A stretch of DNA of 64,000 bases from Anabaena sp. UHCC 0187 (GTDB lineage Bacteria > Cyanobacteriota > Cyanobacteriia > Cyanobacteriales > Nostocaceae). Made by a program: the position numbers and the translations under genes. The notes under the pieces are model-generated. The model saw only the letters and a program-made list of their open reading frames with translations. It made no database searches and was not told the DNA's origin. Below, piece by piece: positions 7,454-14,904 of the stretch. The stretch spans positions 459,355-523,354 of the forward strand of contig NZ_VILB01000011.1 of assembly GCF_009712035.1 (NCBI RefSeq). Direction: 5' to 3'. The first letter of the stretch is position 1; each line of letters starts with the position of its first letter.

Positions 7454-10396
7454 TTATCCCACCGCCGGATATTGCGCCAAGACTTGCTGTAAATATTGAC
7501 CAGTATAAGACCTCTCATTTTTCGCCACATCTTCCGGCGTTCCGGCAGCAATCAGTTCTCCGCCTTTATCTCCTCCTTCTGGGCCTAAATCTATCACCCA
7601 ATCAGAACAACGAATGACATCTAAGTTATGTTCAATGACTAAGATTGAATTGCCTTTATCTACCAATCTTTGTAAAACGTCCAACAATTTGTGGACATCA
7701 TAAAAAGATAATCCTGTGGTGGGTTCATCAATTAAATACAAAGTTTTTCCTGTCGCTCGTCGAGATAATTCTGTGGCTAACTTCACCCGTTGCGCTTCTC
7801 CACCGGATAAGGTTGTGGCTGGTTGTCCTAATTGCACATAACCTAAACCAACATCAAATAAAGTTTGTAATCTCGTTACTGCTTTGGGAATGTTTTGACA
7901 GAAATCTAATGCTTCCTCCACTGTCATATTCAAAACATCAGAAATTGATTTATCTTTATATTTAACTTGGAGAGTTTCTCGGTTATATCTCGCACCTTTG
8001 CAAATTTCACATTGCACATAAACGTCAGGAAGAAAATTCATTTCAATCACGTTTACACCCTGTCCACTACAAGCTTCGCAACGTCCACCTTTAACGTTAA
8101 AAGAAAATTGTCCAGGTTTATAACCTCTGGTTTTGGCTTCTACTGTTTGGGAAAAGACATCACGAATAATATCGAAAACTCCGGTGTAGGTGGCTGGATT
8201 AGAACGGGGAGTTCTGCCTATGGGTGATTGGTCAATAACAATGGCTTTATCAACGCAGTTTAAACCCTTGATTTCATCTATATCTTTGGGTGCGGGAGCT
8301 TTTTTCAGTAAATGATGTTGTAAGGATGGATAAAGTAATTCGTTAATTAAGGTAGATTTTCCTGAACCGGAAACTCCTGTGACGGAAACAAGTTTTCCCA
8401 AGGGAATTTCTACATCTATATTTTGTAAGTTGTTCCGATGGGCATTTCTAATAGTTAAAGCGCGGCCGTTTCCTTCTCTTCTTTTAGCTGGGGTAGTGAT
8501 GACTCTTCTTCCTGATAGGTAAGCACCAGTTAAAGATTCTTCAGCATTGAGTAAGTTCTCTAAACTGCCTTCGGAAATAATATTTCCGCCATGAATTCCT
8601 GCTCCAGGTCCAATATCAACTATATAGTTAGCGGCGCGGATAGTTTCTTCGTCATGTTCGACGACTATTAAGGTATTTCCTAGGTCGCGTAATTTGGTTA
8701 AGGTTTTGAGTAATCGTCCGTTATCTCGTTGATGTAAACCAATGCTGGGTTCGTCTAAAACGTAAAGAACTCCTGTTAGTCCTGAACCGATTTGTGTGGC
8801 TAACCGAATGCGTTGGGCTTCTCCACCTGATAATGTCATGGCGGGACGATCTAAGGTGAGGTAATCTAAGCCCACATCTAATAAAAATTGTAATCTGGCT
8901 TTAACTTCTCTCAGAACTAAATCGGCTATTTGGGTTTGGCGATCGCTCAATTTTAATTTTTCTATTCTTTCCCGACATTCCCGAATGGAAACACTGGTAA
9001 AATCTAAAATTCCATATTGTCCCAACTTCACAGCTAAAGCTTCCGGTTTTAATCTTTTCCCTCCACAAACTTCACAGGGTTGGTCAATTAAATATTCTTC
9101 TAATTTCTGTTTAACTAACTCCGTTCCCCCTTCATACTGTCTTTGTAAAATGGGAATTACACCCTTAAAACTCTGCGACCTCTGCGCCTCTGTGGTTCGT
9201 TTCTCTTCTCCATACAAAACAACTTTTTGCTGTTCCGGTGTCAACTTCCCCCATTGGGTTTGTAATTCAAAGCCATAATTTAACCCCACAGCATACAGTA
9301 ATTCCAAATAATAGGAGTTTTCCTTTTCTGACCAAGGGGCGATCGCTGCATACATGGGCGAATCTGGGTTAGGGACAACCAACTCCGGGGAAAATCTTCT
9401 TAACGTCCCAATCCCATGACAATGGGGACAAGCACCATAGGGGGAATTAAAAGAAAACAACCGGGGGGATAATTCTTCCATTACCGCACCATGTTCGGGA
9501 CAAGCAAAATTTTCAGAAAATACCATTTCTGTGGGTAATTCTTGTTCTGAAATACCTTGATTTTCTGCCTCAGTTGATATATACTTACTATCAGGTCGCT
9601 CCAGCGCTATCTTATCCGATGTATCTTTTAATACCTCAATTGTTGCAATTCCGTGAGATTGCTTAAGGCAAGTTGCTAGAGAATCTACCAAACGCTCTTG
9701 AATACCATCTTTTTTAACTAATCTGTCAATAACCAGTTCTATAGTATGTGTGTTATTTTTATCTAACTCGATGGAATCTGATAGCTCTCGCACCTCTCCA
9801 TTTACCCGAATTCGGACAAATCCTTGCGCGGCTAAACCAGAAATTAATTTGCGGTGAGTTCCCTTTTTCCCCCGGACTACAGGGGCTAAGATTTGGAAGC
9901 GGGTACGGTCGGGAAGTTCCATGATCCGATCGCACATCTGGTCAATGGTTTGAGGAGCAATAGAGCGATCGCAGAGGGGACAATGGGGTTCACCAGCGCG
10001 ACCATATAACAAGCGCAAATAGTCATAAATTTCCGTCACCGTCCCCACTGTGGAACGGGGATTATGGGAAGTTGATTTTTGGTCAATGGAAATTGCCGGA
10101 CTTAAACCTTCAATTGCTTCCACATCCGGTTTATCCAACTGTCCCAAAAATTGCCGAGCATAGGCACTCAGAGATTCCACATAACGGCGTTGTCCTTCGG
10201 CGAAAATGGTATCAAAGGCCAAAGAGGATTTACCCGAACCAGAAACGCCAGTAAAGACAATCAAGCGATCGCGGGGTAATTCCAAATCAATATTTTTCAG
10301 ATTATGCTGCCTAGCGCCCCGAATGCGGATAGTATTCTGGCTATTGTGAGCGTTTGGCAGCACATCGTTTAAAGAAGCAGCTAGATTTTCTGACAT
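7454..10396 (-). CDS. uvrA: UvrA, excinuclease ABC subunit A
   Basis: Damage-recognition ATPase of nucleotide excision repair; loads UvrB. 980 residues. Two ABC modules: Walker A GVSGSGKSS near residue 50 and GVSGSGKST near 670; signatures LSGGEAQRIRLATQIGSG and LSGGEAQRVKLATELSRR; Walker B LYVLDEPSIGLH and LYLIDEPTTGL. Zinc-finger Cys pairs are visible (ACPHCHGIG with CEVCGGKRL, and RCEACSGQG with CEICKGARY). Oddity: the loop between VVLYGEE and FKGVIPILQRQYE reads KRTTEAQRSQS and is encoded by a copy of the CGCAGAGGCGCAGAG-type intergenic repeat (9171-9205), in frame. The gene otherwise looks intact. Start ATG at 10396; alternative starts within the first 20 residues cannot be excluded. Confidence 0.97.
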   Translation of the reverse strand: MSENLAASLNDVLPNAHNSQNTIRIRGARQHNLKNIDLELPRDRLIVFTGVSGSGKSSLAFDTIFAEGQRRYVESLSAYARQFLGQLDKPDVEAIEGLSPAISIDQKSTSHNPRSTVGTVTEIYDYLRLLYGRAGEPHCPLCDRSIAPQTIDQMCDRIMELPDRTRFQILAPVVRGKKGTHRKLISGLAAQGFVRIRVNGEVRELSDSIELDKNNTHTIELVIDRLVKKDGIQERLVDSLATCLKQSHGIATIEVLKDTSDKIALERPDSKYISTEAENQGISEQELPTEMVFSENFACPEHGAVMEELSPRLFSFNSPYGACPHCHGIGTLRRFSPELVVPNPDSPMYAAIAPWSEKENSYYLELLYAVGLNYGFELQTQWGKLTPEQQKVVLYGEEKRTTEAQRSQSFKGVIPILQRQYEGGTELVKQKLEEYLIDQPCEVCGGKRLKPEALAVKLGQYGILDFTSVSIRECRERIEKLKLSDRQTQIADLVLREVKARLQFLLDVGLDYLTLDRPAMTLSGGEAQRIRLATQIGSGLTGVLYVLDEPSIGLHQRDNGRLLKTLTKLRDLGNTLIVVEHDEETIRAANYIVDIGPGAGIHGGNIISEGSLENLLNAEESLTGAYLSGRRVITTPAKRREGNGRALTIRNAHRNNLQNIDVEIPLGKLVSVTGVSGSGKSTLINELLYPSLQHHLLKKAPAPKDIDEIKGLNCVDKAIVIDQSPIGRTPRSNPATYTGVFDIIRDVFSQTVEAKTRGYKPGQFSFNVKGGRCEACSGQGVNVIEMNFLPDVYVQCEICKGARYNRETLQVKYKDKSISDVLNMTVEEALDFCQNIPKAVTRLQTLFDVGLGYVQLGQPATTLSGGEAQRVKLATELSRRATGKTLYLIDEPTTGLSFYDVHKLLDVLQRLVDKGNSILVIEHNLDVIRCSDWVIDLGPEGGDKGGELIAAGTPEDVAKNERSYTGQYLQQVLAQYPAVG
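9171..9205. repeat. Intergenic-type repeat embedded in the uvrA coding sequence
   Basis: CTCTGCGACCTCTGCGCCTC followed by TGTGGTTCG on the plus strand is the same family as the intergenic copies at 7424, 44258, 45496, 48488 and 63637. It adds or replaces about a dozen codons without breaking the frame. Confidence 0.8.
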
Positions 10397-10623
10397 ATTG
10401 ACAGGTTAAGGAAAGGTTGCACAGTGAAACAATCCTTAATAATACTATCTTTACTCAGGTTATAGTAACGTAAGTTGCTAGACTGTGAAGAAAAAATGCC
10501 AAAGGCAATCTTGAAGCCTGATATTTTCAAGAATAAGTTATTAACTTTTACTTACCGTGCAGGTAGCAGCTATAAAATCAGATCACTAAGTTTTGTGGTC
10601 ATATTGTGATTATCCTTTGTTTA

Positions 10624-11277
10624 ATGAAATACAATACTGATACGCAATTAAGCCTGAATCTCTTACAGCAGAATCAACTTACTGCAAATTTGCCAGTAAA
10701 TAAACTTTCTGTTCCTGACGCAGAACTTATCCTCTATCCTAGTTATTTTCTAGAGGAAGAAAGTGATCTCATCTTCCAGCGGTTATTGACGGAAATTAAT
10801 TGGCGACAAGACAAGATCAAATTCTATGGTAAAGAGATAGACATACCCAGATTAACTGCATGGTATGGAGATCCTGGAAAATCTTACACATACTCGAATA
10901 TTACCATGAATCCCATACCTTGGACACCAGTTTTGTTTTTGATTAGAAATAGAATTGAAGACATAGCTAAAATTTCTTTTAATAGTGTTTTAATCAATCT
11001 TTATCGTCATGGTAAAGACAGTATGGGATGGCATTCTGATGATGAGCCAGAATTAGGGAAAGATCCCATTATTGCTTCTGTGAGTTTTGGGGGAGAAAGA
11101 AAATTCCAGCTTCGACATAAATTTAATAAAACATTAGAAAAAGTGGCATTCAATTTAACTCATGGTAGCCTGTTAATCATGAAAGGGAAAACCCAGGAAT
11201 ATTGGCAACATCAAATCCCTAAAACTGCAAAACCAGTAATGCCGAGAATAAATCTCACTTTTAGGGTTATCAAATGA
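10624..11277 (+). CDS. AlkB-like 2-oxoglutarate/Fe(II) dioxygenase
   Basis: Probably removes alkyl lesions from nucleic acid by oxidative demethylation. 217 residues from ATG 10624; an in-frame GTG at 10606 would add six residues. Seen: substrate-contact region RLTAWYGDPGKSYTYSNITM, iron ligands His and Asp in GWHSDDEPEL, third ligand His in YWQHQIPK, and 2OG-binding Arg pair in PRINLTFRVI at the C terminus, spaced as in ALKBH2/3-type proteins. Divergent from uvrA, with which it could share a DNA-repair role, and convergent with the DUF4435 gene 11 bp downstream. Confidence 0.9.
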   Translation: MKYNTDTQLSLNLLQQNQLTANLPVNKLSVPDAELILYPSYFLEEESDLIFQRLLTEINWRQDKIKFYGKEIDIPRLTAWYGDPGKSYTYSNITMNPIPWTPVLFLIRNRIEDIAKISFNSVLINLYRHGKDSMGWHSDDEPELGKDPIIASVSFGGERKFQLRHKFNKTLEKVAFNLTHGSLLIMKGKTQEYWQHQIPKTAKPVMPRINLTFRVIK

Positions 11278-11288
11278 ATTGTTTAAAG

Positions 11289-12233
11289 TTATAGATCATT
11301 TTGTAAAACTTTAAATGGTTGATTTTTGGTTTCCCATTTGCGGATTTCCAAATAAAGCTGTGTTTGATAGAAGTAATTTTCTTCATAGGCAAGTAGTAAA
11401 ATATTTTCAAGAGTGTTCTTACTATCATCACTATTGGATTTAACATCAATGGCTGGGTTAGAACCAATAGCCTTCCGTAAAGCAATTGATAGAATTTCTA
11501 CTAAATCATGACCACAGCACACTTGCCAAGGATTATGGCTGCTGTTTTTCTTATTTGTTAGTCGTTTTTGTAAATCTTTATTGTCCAATGAGTAGGCTTT
11601 GGATTTATTCTTTACTTCTTTAATCAGTTCAATTTCACTAATTTGAATAGTTTGGTTATCAACGAACTTTTTGAATTCAATACCCTCAAATTTCAGATTT
11701 AATCCATCAGATTGAGATACCCAGCGTAAATAGCCAACTGACTTACTACATTCAACCAATGCGGTTCTTAAATCTCGACCAAATTTGATAATTTTCTCCT
11801 CTGAACCAAACATCACAATTACTTTATCAAAAGCGGGAGACTCGATTAACATGGTTTCGAGGTCATGAGTATCCGTGCGGAGTAGATTGGGAATTGTAAC
11901 AGTTGTATTTTGCAAGTGGTCAAAATCTGCATCAACAATTGCTAGAACTCCCTGAAAATTTGATTTCTCCAAATTCTTCAAAATCTCAATAACAAACTGC
12001 TTATTAGATTTTCTTGTATCAGGAATTTCTACATCAGCAATTTCTACATCAGTAGTTTCTACATCAGTAGTTTCTACATCAGCAATTTCTAAGCGACAAG
12101 CTAAGTTATCAATAAATCGTTTATAAAAAACTTTGTCAGACTTTCCTTCTACTAATAAAAAAGAGCCTGAATAAGTCTCTCTTAATAGTCGAATCTTGTT
12201 GGCCATACGGTGAACAGTTAACAATTTTCTCAT
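11289..12233 (-). CDS. DUF4435/Toprim-like effector, candidate AriB of a PARIS-like system
   Basis: 314 residues. Seen: FLLVEGKSDKVFYKRF with Glu29, then GVLAIVDADFDHL with Asp101/Asp103/Asp105: the E...DxD arrangement of Toprim-fold nucleases, as in DUF4435. Family knowledge: in PARIS, the DUF4435 protein AriB is held by the ATPase AriA, released when a phage trigger is sensed, and cuts host tRNA. Here the gene overlaps the ATPase gene by 4 bp (ATGA), so the two are translationally coupled. Residues 49-72 are a pentapeptide run (E-I/T-A/T/P-D-V) coded by five 15-bp units, lying between the two catalytic motifs. Identity as AriB is inference from domain pair and order; a different ATPase/DUF4435 system is possible. 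Confidence 0.75.
   Translation of the reverse strand: MRKLLTVHRMANKIRLLRETYSGSFLLVEGKSDKVFYKRFIDNLACRLEIADVETTDVETTDVEIADVEIPDTRKSNKQFVIEILKNLEKSNFQGVLAIVDADFDHLQNTTVTIPNLLRTDTHDLETMLIESPAFDKVIVMFGSEEKIIKFGRDLRTALVECSKSVGYLRWVSQSDGLNLKFEGIEFKKFVDNQTIQISEIELIKEVKNKSKAYSLDNKDLQKRLTNKKNSSHNPWQVCCGHDLVEILSIALRKAIGSNPAIDVKSNSDDSKNTLENILLLAYEENYFYQTQLYLEIRKWETKNQPFKVLQNDL
12016..12090. repeat. 15-bp minisatellite, five units, inside the DUF4435 gene
   Basis: Units of the form ACATCAGCAATTTCT: 12016-12030 (diverged), 12031-12045, 12046-12060, 12061-12075 and 12076-12090. Units three and four are identical, and units two and five are identical. Each unit is five codons, so copy-number change keeps the frame. 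Confidence 0.9.
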
Positions 12234-13582
12234 TTTACAAGACCTTTCAGTTCAACCGTTAAATCCCACCTATCTTGTATAATATCTGGTGAATGAGTAG
12301 CTATGAGAATATCTACATCAACAATCTTTGTAATCTCTTGCAAGTCCTTTAAAAGCTGCACTTGCCAGCCTACATGAAGAGATAATTCAGGTTCATCAAT
12401 TAAGACTAAGGAATTGGGTTTAACTTTAAATAATAGTTCATATAAAAGCACTAATTCATGTTGTTCACCTGATGATAAATCAGTTGGTGATAGAGTTTTT
12501 GAATCAGATAAGGAGGAATTATAAAGTGTTGTAAAAATGAATCCTTTTTCTTTGCTAAAATTTATTTCTTTATAGGAAAATTTATTATTAATAATCCGCT
12601 TTAATAAATTAATTTTAGTCGCTATTTCAGTAAAGACATTGAGTTTTTTTTCTACATCTTCAACATATACTGATAAAGCATTTTTGGTACTTTCATCTAT
12701 ATCTTGAGGCTGAATTTGAAACTCTGAGTCTTCATCTTTATCTAAAAGTCCTACTTCTATAAGACCAGAACGAGTTTCTTCAAGTTCATTAAGTTGATTG
12801 CGTAGTTGTTCATCTGTTAAATCTGATGATGACTGTTGTTTTACTACCCTCATGGGAAAACTTCTATCAAGAGATTGAGATATTGTTCCATATTCTTTAA
12901 ACTTATCTTGCATTAGCTTGGCAAGTTCATAAGAATATGCAGATACAGTTGATAATATTGAAGGTGTTCTGTCATCTAATTTGAAAGGACGATTAGGAAA
13001 TAAGTTTAGTAAGCGTTGCGATTCTATCAGACGAATATAAATATTTTTATTTAATTTTTCAAACCATTCGGGTTCTGCTTCTGATTTAAATTTTATCCCC
13101 AATGAATCACCAAAACGCTCTAGAACTTCTTCTAAAGAAAGATTTTCTTGAGTAGGAGTATAAAGCCATTTTCTAGACGATATTCGTTCTAATCCTGGTA
13201 TATAGTCATCCAAAATACCAAGTGGAAGATTTTCTATATCAGGACGACGTTTTGGCTGAAAATTAGTTCTATCTACATTATTGTTATCATGGTTATCATG
13301 AAAATTAAAAACAAAATTGTTCTCTGTTTCTTTTGAGTTATCAATATTTTTGATAATCTCAACATTACTACCATCATCAAATTCAACGCAAAATTTACTA
13401 AAGGGGATAGTTCGCAACTCCGAGTATTGAGAGTTAAAAAATCCATTCAAAATTCTCAACATTGCTGTTTTTCCAAAACCGTTAGGACTATGAATGACGG
13501 TGATTCTATCATCCATATTCAATGGAATTACATGATCAAAAATTCCAAATAAGCCACTAACGGAAATTTGCTTAATTCGCAT
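12230..13582 (-). CDS. AAA/ABC-type ATPase, candidate AriA of a PARIS-like system
   Basis: 450 residues, single ABC-like ATPase module split by a helical insert, no C-terminal Toprim. Seen: Walker A HSPNGFGKTAML (Lys38, Thr39), ABC-like signature LSSGEQHELVLLYE near 368, Walker B SLVLIDEPELSLH (Asp396, Glu397), and switch His430 in LIATHSPDII. The middle region is highly charged with probable coiled coil (ELEETRSGLIEVGLLDKDED). This is the AAA_15/AAA_21 type that partners with DUF4435 in PARIS. It is the first gene of the pair; its stop overlaps the start of the effector. Lack of a Toprim domain argues against OLD/GajA. Base composition is more AT-rich than uvrA next door, consistent with a defence cassette gained by transfer. 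Confidence 0.8.
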   Translation of the reverse strand: MRIKQISVSGLFGIFDHVIPLNMDDRITVIHSPNGFGKTAMLRILNGFFNSQYSELRTIPFSKFCVEFDDGSNVEIIKNIDNSKETENNFVFNFHDNHDNNNVDRTNFQPKRRPDIENLPLGILDDYIPGLERISSRKWLYTPTQENLSLEEVLERFGDSLGIKFKSEAEPEWFEKLNKNIYIRLIESQRLLNLFPNRPFKLDDRTPSILSTVSAYSYELAKLMQDKFKEYGTISQSLDRSFPMRVVKQQSSSDLTDEQLRNQLNELEETRSGLIEVGLLDKDEDSEFQIQPQDIDESTKNALSVYVEDVEKKLNVFTEIATKINLLKRIINNKFSYKEINFSKEKGFIFTTLYNSSLSDSKTLSPTDLSSGEQHELVLLYELLFKVKPNSLVLIDEPELSLHVGWQVQLLKDLQEITKIVDVDILIATHSPDIIQDRWDLTVELKGLVK

Positions 13583-13637
13583 AATAATTAACTCCCATAT
13601 TCATAGACATTATCAAGCCTGATAGCTTTATGATTCT

Positions 13638-14066
13638 TCACTGTGTTTCAATCTGTAAATTCTTTAATGTCCTCTGCAAAAATTTACCCCATTCTGCTGC
13701 CAGAGGAACTTCTGTAAAAGGCACACGAATTGATTTAGTATTAGTTAATAAAAACTCTAATTCAATTTGACGACCTTTTTGAGGTGGATTTTCTATATCC
13801 ACAGAATTACCATTGACTAAAAAGCGAATTTCTTGAACATCCAATAAAGAAAAAGTTTCTACTTCAATTGGGCCTTTAGTTGTGGGTTTTCCCCAAGTAA
13901 TATCATTACCTTTTTGAGCTAATACTGCATAGATATCATATTTAGCTCGTTCAAATTGTTCTGCCCAAATTTGATAAGCTTGAAGTTTTTGATATTCCCG
14001 TGAACCTTGCCACGCTAACCAGAAAAATGCCACTAATAAAGGTAACCATAAAAGACCACGTTCCAT
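13638..14066 (-). CDS. Single-pass membrane protein of unknown function
   Basis: 142 residues: an N-terminal hydrophobic helix at about 4-19 (GLLWLPLLVAFFWLAW) acting as anchor or signal, a short helical segment, then a beta-rich soluble part (EVETFSLLDVQEIRFLVNG). Ends with KFLQRTLKNLQIETQ. No domain recognised; probably a conserved cyanobacterial protein facing the periplasm. It precedes the PARIS-like ATPase gene on the same strand with a 55-bp gap, but nothing links it to defence, and the sequence looks like host code. Confidence 0.7.
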   Translation of the reverse strand: MERGLLWLPLLVAFFWLAWQGSREYQKLQAYQIWAEQFERAKYDIYAVLAQKGNDITWGKPTTKGPIEVETFSLLDVQEIRFLVNGNSVDIENPPQKGRQIELEFLLTNTKSIRVPFTEVPLAAEWGKFLQRTLKNLQIETQ

Positions 14067-14382
14067 ATTAATTCGTAATACCTCTTTTAGAGGAGCTTTG
14101 CTAATGTATATTCTTTAAAATTATAACGGTTCTGGATTGAATAAGAATAGCAAAGTCTTGATTGGCAGATGATTTCAAGAATTGTTGCGGACTTCATGCA
14201 ACTGCGTACCCCTATATGCAATATTAGTATAGCTACCAAATATTACTTGTTCAATCCAAGTAAATTCAGTAATTACAAGTAACTGAAGATTTGAAAATTG
14301 ACAAGTATTATTGGCATTGAGAACTATGTCATACGAATTTAGTAGAAAATCAAGGTATTAGACTGAATAACCAGGAGACAGG
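14067..14382. other. Non-coding region upstream of the BLUF gene (316 bp)
   Basis: No ORF or repeat family recognised. A TTGACA hexamer at 14298 could be a -35 element for the downstream gene, but no well-spaced -10 box is convincing. Confidence 0.4.
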
Positions 14383-14817
14383 ATGAATTTATACCGTCTA
14401 ATTTATAGTAGTTATGCAAAATCTGATTTGGAGTATCATGATCTCAAAGCGATTATGCAGAAATCTGAGAAAAATAACCAAGCAGAGGGGATTACAGGAC
14501 TACTATGTTATGGTGATTCGATATTTTTACAGATATTGGAAGGCGACCGCACGGTAATTAGTAAAACTTATCATCGCATTGCCCTAGACACGCGCCATCA
14601 TACCCCGGAATTGATTGAATGTATCCCCATTGAAAGTCGTCTTTTTGGGGTTTGGTCTATGAAAGCCGTAAATATTAGCGATTTAAACTCTCAGCAAGTG
14701 AGAAATTTGATTTTAAAATATTCTCCATCTACTACCTTACAACCACACACCATGACTGCACAGCAATGTCTTAACCTGATGCAAGCATTAGCCGCATTAT
14801 ATGACAAAGCCGCCTGA
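14383..14817 (+). CDS. pixD: PixD-type BLUF blue-light photoreceptor
   Basis: FAD-binding blue-light sensor, 144 residues, only a BLUF domain plus two C-terminal helices. Seen: Tyr8 (LYRLIYSS), Asn31/Asn32, Gln50 (FLQILEGD), Trp91 and Met93 (FGVWSMKAV), all at the numbering known for Synechocystis PixD (Slr1694), and the characteristic TYHRIALDTRHHTPELIEC segment. The GGAGACAGG ribosome site at 14371 fixes the ATG at 14383. In Synechocystis PixD works with the response-regulator-like PixE to control phototaxis; no pixE-like gene is adjacent here, so the partner is unknown. Confidence 0.93.
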   Translation: MNLYRLIYSSYAKSDLEYHDLKAIMQKSEKNNQAEGITGLLCYGDSIFLQILEGDRTVISKTYHRIALDTRHHTPELIECIPIESRLFGVWSMKAVNISDLNSQQVRNLILKYSPSTTLQPHTMTAQQCLNLMQALAALYDKAA

Positions 14818-14904
14818 TTTTGATCGCAGGCATGATACCTACCTAATACTCCCTATTATAAGTTATTGTAGTGAACAAACTGACAAAAAGCGGTATCAGT
14901 GGAT

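Noticed and set aside
7333-7617. Plus-strand frame opposite the uvrA 3-prime end
   Set aside because: Composed of intergenic repeat plus antisense of uvrA.
7645-8227. Plus-strand frames opposite uvrA
   Set aside because: Antisense to the conserved second ATPase module; no independent support.
11289-13582. Reading the ATPase/DUF4435 pair as Gabija or classical OLD nuclease
   Set aside because: The ATPase has no C-terminal Toprim domain and there is no UvrD-like helicase partner; Toprim is on a separate DUF4435 protein.
10606-14066. Absence of HIP1 octamers as proof of foreign origin of the PARIS-like island
   Set aside because: Several native stretches (for example 43-47.9 kb, hpnH) also lack HIP1 sites, so the absence is not diagnostic.
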